Part shown: positions 17,765 to 25,770 of the stretch, in pieces | How positions within the stretch are numbered: position 1 is the stretch's first letter | How the letters are laid out: every line of letters begins with the position of its first letter | Assembly (NCBI GenBank): GCA_019192455.1 | Contig: JAHCML010000007.1 | Location: forward strand, 60,383-98,625 | Direction: 5' to 3' | DNA from: Alphaproteobacteria bacterium SS10 | GTDB taxonomy: Bacteria > Pseudomonadota > Alphaproteobacteria > TMED2 | DNA: 38,243 nt | The notes under the pieces: model-generated | Databases searched by the model: none | The model's input: the letters and a program-made list of their open reading frames with translations, nothing else | Told to the model about the DNA's origin: nothing | Translations under genes and position numbers: made by a program

Positions 17765-18373
17765 ATGGCATCACTCTTGGTCTATTACGCCCATCCCGGG
17801 CACCAATCCTCACGGGTTAACCGACCCATGGCCGAGGCCGCGGCAGCTGTTGAGGGCATCACCTTCATTGACCTCTATCATGCCTATCCGCGCCACCACA
17901 TTGATGTGAGTTTGGAGCAGGAGCGCCTGCTTGCTGCTGATGTGGTGCTCTTCCAGTTTCCGCTGTTTTGGTACTCCACCCCATCGCTGGTTAAGGAGTG
18001 GATCGACCTGGTTCTTGAGCATGGCTTTGCCTATGGCTCAGGCGGTGATCGCCTGGCCGGTAAGACCATGATGCTGGCCCTAACCGCCGCGGGTCCGGAG
18101 GATGCCTACACGCCCGATGGGTATCAGAATTTTCCCCTTCGCACCTTCCTGACACCGCTGGAACAGACCGCGCGCCTTTGCCAGATGCGGTTCACCGCAC
18201 CCTATGTCCTGCACGCCTCTCTCAAGGCACCGGTGGATGGTGAGGTTGCCCCCCATGTGGCGGGGTATGAGCGGCTGCTGACCGCCATCCGCGACGACAA
18301 TTACGATTTTGATGCTGCCGATGCCCTGCAATCGGTGACTTACGCAACCCTGCCAATTCGGGGGACCAAGTAA
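17765..18373 (+). CDS. KefF-like NAD(P)H-quinone oxidoreductase (flavodoxin fold)
   Basis: A 202-aa protein of the NQO/KefF/MdaB family: LLVYYAHPGHQSSRVN (the flavin-phosphate-binding start), VLFQFPLFWYSTPSLVKEWID and LTAAGPEDAYTPDG. KefF is the ancillary subunit that activates the KefC potassium efflux system and reduces quinones. The ATG at 17765 has an AAGGAA site six bases upstream; the frame is open upstream to 17705 without support. The stop overlaps the antiporter start as TAATG, so the two are coupled, matching the KefF-KefC partnership. Confidence 0.88.
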   Translation: MASLLVYYAHPGHQSSRVNRPMAEAAAAVEGITFIDLYHAYPRHHIDVSLEQERLLAADVVLFQFPLFWYSTPSLVKEWIDLVLEHGFAYGSGGDRLAGKTMMLALTAAGPEDAYTPDGYQNFPLRTFLTPLEQTARLCQMRFTAPYVLHASLKAPVDGEVAPHVAGYERLLTAIRDDNYDFDAADALQSVTYATLPIRGTK

Positions 18374-20394
18374 TGGGTGAACTGCTTTTCCTCGCCTTCG
18401 TCTTCCTGGTGGCCGGTGTGATTGCGGTGCCGATTGCCTCGCGCCTCGGCCTCGGTTCTGTGCTTGGCTATCTGATCGCCGGTATCGCGATCAGCCCGTT
18501 ATTGGCCGCGTTCAATGTGGATGTGGTGAGCATCCAGCACTTCGCCGAGTTTGGCGTCGTCATGATGCTGTTCCTCGTCGGTTTGGAGCTTGAGCCAAAG
18601 GTCCTTTGGGAACGGCGGGCCAAGCTGTTGGGCCTTGGCGGTTTGCAGGTTGGCGCTACGGCGGCATTGGTCGCCGGGATCGGTATGGCTCTTGGCCTGT
18701 CCTGGAGTGTGGCGGTGGCCGTTGGTCTTGTCCTCTGTCTCTCCTCGACCGCGATTGTGTTGCAGACCTTGAGTGAGAAGGGGCTGATGAAAAGCGATGG
18801 CGGGCAGAGCAGCTTCTCGGTCCTGCTATTCCAGGACATCGCCGTCATTCCGATGCTGGCGCTGATCCCATTGCTCGCCCTGCCAGAGCTTGCGGATACC
18901 ATGGCATCCGGAGCTCCCGCTGATCTCCATGCCGATCCCCATGCAGCCATGCCGACCGGTGAGTCCCATGGCGGTGATCATGGTCACGATCACGGACATG
19001 GTCATGGTGGCGGCCATGATGATCATGGCGGCCATGGTTCCATGAGCCTGGTTGATGGCCTGCCCGCCTGGGCCCAGGCTCTGGTCACCCTTGGCGCCAT
19101 TGCGGCCGTTATTCTGGGTGGATCGCTGCTGACCCGTCCGGCTTTTAACTTCATCGCGGTTGCCCGGCTGCGTGAAATATTGGTCGCTGCTGCGCTGCTT
19201 TGGGTGATCAGTGTTGCCTTGCTGATGACCCTTGTCGGACTATCGCCAGCCCTCGGCACTTTTCTTGCCGGTGTGGTGCTGGCCAATAGCGAGTACCGCC
19301 ATGAGCTGGAGAGCAATATTGAGCCGTTTAAGGGGCTGTTGCTCGGCCTGTTCTTTATTACCGTTGGGGCCAGCATCGACTTTGCCCTGTTGGCTGAGGG
19401 CTGGGATCAAACCCTGCTGCTGACCTTTGGTCTGATGGTCCTGAAGGCTGCCGTGCTGTTCGTGCTCGCGGTGATCTTTAAGGTGGGTGGGGCTGATCGC
19501 TGGTTGTTCACGTTGGGCCTTGCCCAGGCTGGTGAGTTTGGCTTTGTCCTTCTATCCCTCACCGTTGCCAGCTCGGTTGTTCCGCAGCCTTTGGCCGATC
19601 AGCTCTTGCTCGTCGTTGCCCTTTCCATGCTGCTGACCCCTGGTTTGTTTATTCTCTATGACCGGGTTATTGCGCCCATGTTCACCGCGGAGGAGGTCGA
19701 GGAGGATGGTGAGGCGCCGCATCAGGGTTCGATCATCATCGCTGGCCATGGTCGGTTTGGTGGAATCATAAACCGCATGCTGCGCGGCCTCGGCTATGAA
19801 ACCGTGGTGGTCGACTACAGCTCAGCCCAGCTGAACCTTATTCGTACCTTTGGTATCCGCGCCTATTTCGGCGATGCCACGCGGCCTGATTTGCTGGAAG
19901 CGGCGGGGATTGAGCATGCGAAGGTGCTGGTCGTCGCCATTGATGGCAAAGAGCAGATCACCCAGCTGGTGCACTACGTTCACAAGGCCTATCCGCATGT
20001 TCATGTGGTCGCGCGGGCGGTGGACCGACCCCATGTCTACGAGCTCTATGCCGCCGGTGCCCGGGATATCATTCGGGAAACCTTTGATAGCGGTGTGCGT
20101 GCCGCCCGCTCAACGCTTGAGGCCATGGGCGTGCACCCGTTCCAGGCTGAGCGCAAAGCCCGACAATTTGTCGATTATGACCGGCAAACCATCGCGGCGC
20201 TTGCCAGCGTTTATGACCCGGACATCCCGCTCCATGAGAACAAGACCTATATCGAGCTTGCCAAGGAGATCGGCCTCGCCAATGACGAGATGATGCGGGG
20301 TAAGGATACGGCCTTTGCCGCCCGCTCAGACCGTGGCTGGAACCCACCGACCCTGGCCGATGTTGAGGCGGTCACTAAGAATGCAGAGGGTTAG
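18373..20394 (+). CDS. KefC-like CPA2 cation:proton antiporter with RCK domain and histidine-rich loop
   Basis: A 673-aa membrane protein. About twelve hydrophobic segments form a CPA2 exchanger core with the family motif FGVVMMLFLVGLELEP. A C-terminal RCK/TrkA-N domain follows with NAD-binding AGHGRFGG (residues 458-463) and YFGDATRP. In KefB/KefC this domain senses glutathione adducts and gates potassium efflux. Between two membrane segments, residues about 185-222 form an inserted loop with 11 histidines among aspartates and glycines, a candidate metal-binding stretch not expected in KefC. Coupled to the KefF-like gene upstream; ends 17 bp from the convergent comC-like gene. Confidence 0.88.
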   Translation: MGELLFLAFVFLVAGVIAVPIASRLGLGSVLGYLIAGIAISPLLAAFNVDVVSIQHFAEFGVVMMLFLVGLELEPKVLWERRAKLLGLGGLQVGATAALVAGIGMALGLSWSVAVAVGLVLCLSSTAIVLQTLSEKGLMKSDGGQSSFSVLLFQDIAVIPMLALIPLLALPELADTMASGAPADLHADPHAAMPTGESHGGDHGHDHGHGHGGGHDDHGGHGSMSLVDGLPAWAQALVTLGAIAAVILGGSLLTRPAFNFIAVARLREILVAAALLWVISVALLMTLVGLSPALGTFLAGVVLANSEYRHELESNIEPFKGLLLGLFFITVGASIDFALLAEGWDQTLLLTFGLMVLKAAVLFVLAVIFKVGGADRWLFTLGLAQAGEFGFVLLSLTVASSVVPQPLADQLLLVVALSMLLTPGLFILYDRVIAPMFTAEEVEEDGEAPHQGSIIIAGHGRFGGIINRMLRGLGYETVVVDYSSAQLNLIRTFGIRAYFGDATRPDLLEAAGIEHAKVLVVAIDGKEQITQLVHYVHKAYPHVHVVARAVDRPHVYELYAAGARDIIRETFDSGVRAARSTLEAMGVHPFQAERKARQFVDYDRQTIAALASVYDPDIPLHENKTYIELAKEIGLANDEMMRGKDTAFAARSDRGWNPPTLADVEAVTKNAEG

Positions 20395-20411
20395 GGGCGC
20401 AGGCCGTGCCA

Positions 20412-21440
20412 TTAGGTCAGGTCTAGGCATTCCTGATGCAGATGGGCTGGGATCGTGACGCCCTGTTGCTTTGCCTTAGCGCGCTTATCCGCGCGACCGA
20501 TACCGGGTAGTCTAACGCCGTCCTGTTCCGTCATGGCGGTCAACAGGACCTCTAGCTTTGGCCCAAAATCATGGGTTGCGATGCCACCCGGATCAAAGGC
20601 GATGATGGTGTGGCCAACGCCTGGGGGCGCACCCTCAGCATCGAAGAATGAGCTTGCCTCAAATGACTGATTGGCGCCGGTCAGGGTGGCGCAAAGGATC
20701 TCAACCATCAGGGCCAGCATCGCGCCCTTGGCATCCCCCGCCGGTAGCATCGTGCCGGCTAGGGCCGCTTCAGCATCGGTTGTTGGGTGGCCATCAATAT
20801 CCAGCGCCCAGCCTTCTGGAATTGGCTTGCCCTGCTTGGCTGCCGCCATAACTTTGCCGCGTGCAACCTTCGAGATTGAGAGGTCAATCACCAGCGGCAT
20901 CTCACCCAGTCGTGGGGCAGCGAAGGCGATCGGGTTGGTGCCAAAGAACGGTTGAGAGCCACCCCATGGCGCAATCGCTGGTGGGGCATTGGAGACCATT
21001 ATGGCGACCAATCCTTCTTCAGCCAGACGTTCCACATGGGCGCCCAACTGCCCGCAATGGTGGGAGCGGCGGATTAGGGCAGCGGCAACACCGGTGGTTG
21101 GCGCAACCTCCACTAATTGGTCGATCACGGCATCAATTGCCGGGAAGGCAAAACCATGCTGCGCATCGATGGTCAGCAAGGCCGGTTTGGGACGATCGAT
21201 AATCGGCTGTGCTTGCCCATCAACCTTGCCCGACTTGGCTTGGGCGGCATAGGCCTGAACGCGGGAGAAGCCATGACCAGCCTGTCCATCAATCTCAGCC
21301 GCAACCAGGGCCCTGGCGACGCTAAGCGCATTGGCCGCTGAGACATTGTTCGACTTCAGCGCGCTGACGATCAGCTGCTCCGCCTCTGCAACTGGCAGCG
21401 AGATCGTGTCTAGACCACTACCGGCGGATGGGGTCGTCAT
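20412..21440 (-). CDS. comC: Ldh2-family oxidoreductase, probable (R)-sulfolactate dehydrogenase
   Basis: A 342-aa member of the malate/L-lactate/ureidoglycolate dehydrogenase (Ldh2) family: AAEIDGQAGHGFSRVQAY, a RSHHCGQLGAH segment holding the catalytic histidine, FFGTNPIAFAAP and a C-terminal PGIGRADKRAKA. ComC of this family reversibly converts (R)-sulfolactate and sulfopyruvate using NAD(P). Family membership is firm; the sulfolactate substrate is inferred from its position as the last gene after suyAB and the exporter. Its start overlaps the exporter stop as ATGA. In Chromohalobacter a second dehydrogenase (SlcC) completes a racemising pair; none is seen here. Confidence 0.7.
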   Translation of the reverse strand: MTTPSAGSGLDTISLPVAEAEQLIVSALKSNNVSAANALSVARALVAAEIDGQAGHGFSRVQAYAAQAKSGKVDGQAQPIIDRPKPALLTIDAQHGFAFPAIDAVIDQLVEVAPTTGVAAALIRRSHHCGQLGAHVERLAEEGLVAIMVSNAPPAIAPWGGSQPFFGTNPIAFAAPRLGEMPLVIDLSISKVARGKVMAAAKQGKPIPEGWALDIDGHPTTDAEAALAGTMLPAGDAKGAMLALMVEILCATLTGANQSFEASSFFDAEGAPPGVGHTIIAFDPGGIATHDFGPKLEVLLTAMTEQDGVRLPGIGRADKRAKAKQQGVTIPAHLHQECLDLT

Positions 21441-22447
21441 AGGGTGACCAACCCACTCTTCACCGCCAGGATGGCGGCACCCAACAGGAAGAGTGTCTCG
21501 GCCACAACGACGGCGATATGGCGCCAGCCGAGTTCGCCCATCGCCTTAATGCTGGTTTTCACGCCGAGCGCTGAGATCGCGGTGACCAGAAGCCAGGAGG
21601 ATAGGGAGACCGCCGCCTGCGCCACCTGTTCAGGAATAATGCCGAAGCTGTTGGCAGCGGCGACGAGCACAAAGCCGATAACAAAGGCTGGCAGCTTGAT
21701 GGTGCCGCCCTCACGCGGAGAGGTTGCAAGCGCCAGAACGATGATCAACAGGACCACCGGCAACATGGTGACCCGAAGCAGTTTCACGATGGTGGAGGTA
21801 TCCCCTGCCTCAGTTGAGATTGAGTAACCGGCACCAACCACTTGGGCCACGTCATGGATGGTGGCACCGATGAGGAACCCACTTTCCATCTCCGACATAC
21901 CGATGAGGGAGAACAGGATCGGGTAGACGATCATCGCCACGGTGGAGAGCGTGGTTACCGCCACCACGGTGAACAGCGTGTTGCGTTCGGTCTTATCGTT
22001 TTGCGGAATGACCGAGGATAGGGCGAGCGCAGCAGAGGCACCGCAGATCGCGACCGCACCGCTGGTTAAAAGGCCAAAACGCCAACCCCGGTTAAACAGC
22101 CGCGCGCACACAAAGCCAAAGGCGATGGTCAGGCCGATTAGGCTGATCACGGTAACCAGACCGGTAATGCCGATCGAGGCAATATCGCTGAAGGTAATGC
22201 GCGCACCCAGCAAGACGATACCGGCCCGCAGCAACGTCTTGGATGATAGATCGATACCCGGCTTACAGCGGGTGTCGGCGGCGAGGAAGTTGAAGGCCAT
22301 GCCCAGCAACAGGGCAAACAGCATCACCGGTGCTGCGTAATGCCCGGCCAGAAACATCGAGGCAGCCGAGATCGTGACCGCCAGCATTAAGCCTGGGAAG
22401 AGGGCCACAACACGGTCGCGGGCAGAGGTGATTGATAGGTTTGGCAT
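21437..22447 (-). CDS. suyZ: SuyZ-like sulfite/sulfate exporter (YeiH/PSE family)
   Basis: A 336-aa membrane protein with about ten hydrophobic segments. Family-typical stretches are LLRAGIVLLGARITFSDI, SGAVAICGASAALA and GATIHDVAQVVGAGYS, marking the putative sulfate exporter (TIGR00698, YeiH) family. In sulfolactate degraders the family member SuyZ lies beside suyAB and is thought to remove the sulfur anion released from the sulfonate. The ATG at 22447 lies three bases after the T-run of a terminator-like hairpin, and the only purine-rich ribosome site is the G-run of that hairpin. Coupled to the downstream dehydrogenase by ATGA. Confidence 0.8.
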   Translation of the reverse strand: MPNLSITSARDRVVALFPGLMLAVTISAASMFLAGHYAAPVMLFALLLGMAFNFLAADTRCKPGIDLSSKTLLRAGIVLLGARITFSDIASIGITGLVTVISLIGLTIAFGFVCARLFNRGWRFGLLTSGAVAICGASAALALSSVIPQNDKTERNTLFTVVAVTTLSTVAMIVYPILFSLIGMSEMESGFLIGATIHDVAQVVGAGYSISTEAGDTSTIVKLLRVTMLPVVLLIIVLALATSPREGGTIKLPAFVIGFVLVAAANSFGIIPEQVAQAAVSLSSWLLVTAISALGVKTSIKAMGELGWRHIAVVVAETLFLLGAAILAVKSGLVTL

Positions 22448-22450
22448 GGC

Positions 22451-22492
22451 AAAAAAAGCCCCCCACCGACTAGCGAACCAGCCGGTGGGGGC
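22451..22492 (-). terminator. Rho-independent terminator or attenuator between suyB and suyZ
   Basis: On the minus strand a GC-rich inverted repeat (CCCCCACCG at 22491-22483 and CGGTGGGGG at 22468-22460) with a 14-nt loop is followed by seven T (22457-22451). This is a textbook intrinsic terminator, 13 bases after the suyB stop. It ends three bases before the suyZ start codon, so suyZ and comC would be read only by readthrough, and the hairpin would also hide the suyZ ribosome site. Confidence 0.85.
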
Positions 22493-22504
22493 TAGGTTAC
22501 GCAG

Positions 22505-23686
22505 TTAGGCGCTGCGATAGAGTTTAGTCATTGAGAACTCGCGGTGACCAAGAGCTTCAGCAGCGGTGAAACGGCCATTCGCGGTGCGGCGGATCATGTC
22601 TATCAACTCGTCCCCCGCCTCATCAATGGTCATCTCCCGGCGTAGGATGCCCGAGACATCAACATCGACATGCTCACTCATCGTACGAACAGTACGCGGG
22701 TTCGCGGTGATCTTGATCACCGGCACGATGGGGTTACCAACCACATTGCCCTGCCCGGTTGGGAAGGTGTGGATGACATAGCCACCGGCCGCCATCAGGG
22801 TCACGCACTCAGCCGCGGCTGACGAGCTATCCATGAAATACAGGCCCTTACCTGATTTCGGGATCTCCGCTGGCTCCAGGATATCGATGTATTTGGAGGT
22901 GCGGCCGATCTTCTCGAGGTTGCCGAGAGCTTTTTCCTCGATGGTGGTTAGGCCACCCTCAATATTGCCCTTGGTCGGCTGGCTGTCTGAGAGATCATCG
23001 GTCTGGTGGGCGAAGATCACCTCATCTTGATAGGCCTTCCACATCTTGTACCAACGCTCGCCCACCTCATCATTGGCGGCACGCTTTTGGCAGATATGCT
23101 CAGCGCCGGTGATCTCTGACGTCTCACCAAAGACGCCGTAGATGCCCTCTGGCAGCAACTTGTCATACATGTTGCCAACGGTCGGGCAGGAGCCGAGGCC
23201 AGTGGTCGTGTCACTCTCACCGCATTTGGTTGAGACCCAAAGCTCGGAGATTGAGCACTCTTCCTTCTCAAGCTCGGATGCCCAATGGACGAAATCCTTC
23301 GCCGCCCAGCTGGCAGCGCGGATGGTCTCGAAATCACCTTTCTGCTCGATTGAGAACTCAGCGACGGGCTTACCGGTTTCGCGGATGCCATCGGCGATCT
23401 TCTTGGTCCAGCCGGGTTCAATCCCGATGACCACCACGGCGGCCACATTGGGGTTTGAGCCGGTGCCGATCATGGTCCGGAAATGCAGTTCCAGATCTTC
23501 GCCGAATTGCAGGCGGCCGTAGGCGTGTGGGATCGCAAGCGTGCCCTTCACATTGTTGGCCACTGCCTCACAGGCGGCGTTGGAGATATCATCAACCGGG
23601 AGGATCACCACATGGTTGCGGACACCGACCCGATCATTCTCACGCCGGTATCCTTTAAAGGTCATGTTTGAGTATTTTGACGCCAT
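22505..23686 (-). CDS. suyB: (R)-sulfolactate sulfo-lyase large subunit SuyB
   Basis: A 393-aa protein of the UxaA/altronate dehydratase C-terminal family: [19 protein letters not shown] at the start, [20 protein letters not shown] in the middle and [14 protein letters not shown] near the end. SuyAB, an iron-dependent lyase, cleaves (R)-3-sulfolactate to pyruvate and sulfite. The large and small subunits are separate adjacent genes, as in characterised suyAB loci, and the neighbours (HpsN, exporter) support sulfolactate over altronate or galactarate. Ribosome site GGAGA precedes the ATG at 23686. The gene is 12 bp after suyA. Confidence 0.87.
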   Translation of the reverse strand: MASKYSNMTFKGYRRENDRVGVRNHVVILPVDDISNAACEAVANNVKGTLAIPHAYGRLQFGEDLELHFRTMIGTGSNPNVAAVVVIGIEPGWTKKIADGIRETGKPVAEFSIEQKGDFETIRAASWAAKDFVHWASELEKEECSISELWVSTKCGESDTTTGLGSCPTVGNMYDKLLPEGIYGVFGETSEITGAEHICQKRAANDEVGERWYKMWKAYQDEVIFAHQTDDLSDSQPTKGNIEGGLTTIEEKALGNLEKIGRTSKYIDILEPAEIPKSGKGLYFMDSSSAAAECVTLMAAGGYVIHTFPTGQGNVVGNPIVPVIKITANPRTVRTMSEHVDVDVSGILRREMTIDEAGDELIDMIRRTANGRFTAAEALGHREFSMTKLYRSA

Positions 23687-23698
23687 CGGTCCGTCTCC

Positions 23699-23989
23699 TT
23701 ACCAGCGTTTGGTTTTGCAGTTATGGGTGTGGACGTGGCGTCCCTGTGGGATGTCGGCGATGATCTTGCCGATATCCTCGCCATACTTGATGGCGGTGTC
23801 GTCCGTCTTCAGATCGACCAGCGCGATCTTATGGCCGATCGGCACATCATCCCCGGCCTTCAATCGGAAGGTTGAGTTGTCATGGGTGATGCAGCACAGC
23901 ATATCGGTGCCAGCTTTCAGCCCTTCAACAACGACGACGCCGACATTGTCGGCCTTCTCATGCACCAGAAGATGCGGGGTTTCAGACAT
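23699..23989 (-). CDS. suyA: (R)-sulfolactate sulfo-lyase small subunit SuyA
   Basis: A 96-aa SAF-domain protein: VHEKADNVGVVVVEGLKAGT, DDVPIGHKIALVDL and AIKYGEDIGKIIADI are the conserved stretches of the small subunit of UxaA-type lyases. It forms the active enzyme with SuyB. The ATG at 23989 has a strong AGGAGAT ribosome site. It ends HVHTHNCK, as in other SuyA/UxaA N-terminal subunits where the histidines lie near the active site. It sits 14 bp after the alcohol dehydrogenase gene in the hps/suy operon. Confidence 0.87.
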   Translation of the reverse strand: MSETPHLLVHEKADNVGVVVVEGLKAGTDMLCCITHDNSTFRLKAGDDVPIGHKIALVDLKTDDTAIKYGEDIGKIIADIPQGRHVHTHNCKTKRW

Positions 23990-24003
23990 TGGGTGATCTC
24001 CTG

Positions 24004-25005
24004 TCAGTCCTTGGGATTTAGAATGATTTTGGGTGCGGCGGCGCGACCGTCCCGGATATCAGCAAAGGCCGAGGCGCCATCGGATAGGGGGCGCACCTCA
24101 AACCAATCGAGGGCGCCAAGCCGACCGCTAAACATCGCGGCCGCTGTCTCACGGAAGTCTTCCGGGGTGTAGGTATAGGTGCCGATAAAGGTGATCTCTT
24201 GCAGCGTTAGGCGCCGGATATCGAGGCCGCCTGAACCGCTGCCAAGGCCGATATGGACGATGACGCCGCCCGGCTTTGCCATGCGTGATGCAGCGGCGCG
24301 GGTTGCTTCAAAGCCGACGGCATCAACCACCACATCGATCTGGCCATAATCGCCATCTGAACGTTCGCTTGGATCAAAAACGGTGAACGGTCCGGCCTGC
24401 TGCAAGGGGGCATGTCGGAGGGTATTGGTCTCGGCAATCTCAATCCGCTCAGCGCCTGCGGCAGCAAGTGATAAGGCCGATGCGAGGCCGATGGCACCGC
24501 CACCTATGACAACACAACGTGCCTCAGTTAGCGGGATGGCCGATGCCTCACCGGCCAACCGCACGGCATGCCAGCCACAGGCGAGGGGCTCGGCGAGTGC
24601 GGCCTTCACCAATGGGAAATCATCGGGCACGGTCACCAAGTTCTCTGGTGGCATGGAAACATATTGGGCAAATGCGCCGGGCCTCGGCGGCATCGAGATA
24701 ATCTCGCGATAGGCGCAAAGGTTGTTACGACCAGCAAGGCAGGCCGAGCATTTGCCACAGGTGACCAGTGGGTTGATGGTCACGCGTCGGCCCTTATCAA
24801 GTCCGGAGACCACAACACCAGCCGCCTCATGGCCAAGGATCAACGGCGCTGGTCGCCGCTCATCATGACCGAAATAGGCATGCATGTCCGAGCCGCAGAT
24901 ACCCGCGGCATCGACCTCAATCAGCATCTCGCCATCGCGTTCGGAGGCATCAACCTCGTCCCGGTATTCGAGCGCTTCTTTGCCGGTGTAAACGAGTGCC
25001 TTCAT
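24004..25005 (-). CDS. Zinc-dependent alcohol dehydrogenase, probable DHPS 2-dehydrogenase (HpsO/HpsP-like)
   Basis: A 333-aa medium-chain dehydrogenase. The catalytic zinc region is GICGSDMHAYFGHD with GHEAAGVV, the structural zinc set is CGKCSACLAGRNNLC, and the NAD site is GGGAIGLASALSLAAAG. In the known 2,3-dihydroxypropane-1-sulfonate (DHPS) pathway two 2-dehydrogenases, HpsO and HpsP, interconvert the enantiomers through a keto intermediate. The adjacent SDR is the natural partner. Start overlaps the SDR stop as ATGA. The MDR family is certain; the sulfonate substrate is inferred from the operon. Confidence 0.78.
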   Translation of the reverse strand: MKALVYTGKEALEYRDEVDASERDGEMLIEVDAAGICGSDMHAYFGHDERRPAPLILGHEAAGVVVSGLDKGRRVTINPLVTCGKCSACLAGRNNLCAYREIISMPPRPGAFAQYVSMPPENLVTVPDDFPLVKAALAEPLACGWHAVRLAGEASAIPLTEARCVVIGGGAIGLASALSLAAAGAERIEIAETNTLRHAPLQQAGPFTVFDPSERSDGDYGQIDVVVDAVGFEATRAAASRMAKPGGVIVHIGLGSGSGGLDIRRLTLQEITFIGTYTYTPEDFRETAAAMFSGRLGALDWFEVRPLSDGASAFADIRDGRAAAPKIILNPKD

Positions 25006-25760
25006 TTCGCGGTGAACCCGCCATCAACGAACAGCACCTGACCGGTCACGTAGTCTGAGGCCGGGGAGCAGAGGAAGAGCAGCGGCCCCTCGATATCGCT
25101 GAGCTCGCCATTCCGACCGATACAGGTTTGCGCCGCGTTGCGGGCCGAGCGCTCAGCATCGGAGAAGACAGGGCCGGTCAATTCGGTTGGGAAGAAGCCG
25201 GGCGCCAGCGCATTGGTGTTGATGCCAGATGATGACCACGCCTCTGCCATGGCCCGGGTCAGCTGCTCAACGCCGCCCTTAGAGGCGCCATAGGCAATAC
25301 CGCCAGGGAAGGCCCGACGTGATTGCAAAGAAGCGAAATTGACGATGCGACCCCAGCCACTCTCCACCATGGCGCCAGAGAATTCTTGGGCCAGGAAGAA
25401 GGGAACGGTGAGGTTCACATGGATGGTTTGGTCCCAGCCCTCAGCGGTTACGTCATCGGCGCTTTCGCGCAGATTGACCCCGGCGGCGTTAACCAGAATG
25501 TCGGGCGCACCAAAGCAATCGGCCACCTGTAGGCAGATATCTGGCAAGGCGTCCCGGTCACCAAGATCGGCTGCAATGGCTACGGTTTCACCCTGTGTTT
25601 CCGATCGCCAGGCTTCCAATGCATCCGCGCGGCGCGCCAGGCCAATAACCTTGGCGCCAGCGCGTGCCAGCATGGTGGCTGCAGCGCGGCCCAGGCCGCT
25701 GCTCGCGCCGGTGACGCAAGCGACCTTACCCTCAACCGAGAATACCGGGCTGGTTGCCAT
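25002..25760 (-). CDS. SDR oxidoreductase, probable DHPS 2-dehydrogenase (HpsO/HpsP-like)
   Basis: A 252-aa classical short-chain dehydrogenase: cofactor motif TGASSGLG (residues about 17-24), NAAGVN, the active-site FASLQS serine and YGASK (YxxxK), and a C-terminal GQVLFVDGGFTAK. Start is the ATG at 25760 with a GAGG site eight bases upstream; a GTG three codons earlier is possible. It begins 10 bp after hpsN and is coupled to the zinc alcohol dehydrogenase. Two dehydrogenases of different families side by side fit the HpsO/HpsP racemising pair of the DHPS pathway; which is O and which is P I leave open. Confidence 0.8.
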   Translation of the reverse strand: MATSPVFSVEGKVACVTGASSGLGRAAATMLARAGAKVIGLARRADALEAWRSETQGETVAIAADLGDRDALPDICLQVADCFGAPDILVNAAGVNLRESADDVTAEGWDQTIHVNLTVPFFLAQEFSGAMVESGWGRIVNFASLQSRRAFPGGIAYGASKGGVEQLTRAMAEAWSSSGINTNALAPGFFPTELTGPVFSDAERSARNAAQTCIGRNGELSDIEGPLLFLCSPASDYVTGQVLFVDGGFTAK

Positions 25761-25770
25761 TCCCGTCACC

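Noticed and set aside
18826-19035. Antisense frame or CRISPR-like repeats over the histidine-rich stretch
   Set aside because: The short GGTCAT-type repeats are codons for His-Gly/Asp in the antiporter; there are no regular spacers.
20395-20411. Shared terminator between the antiporter and comC-like genes
   Set aside because: The 17-bp gap has no inverted repeat or T-run.
22505-23989. Altronate or galactarate dehydratase
   Set aside because: Same UxaA superfamily, but the separate small and large subunits beside a SuyZ-like exporter and HpsN point to sulfolactate sulfo-lyase.
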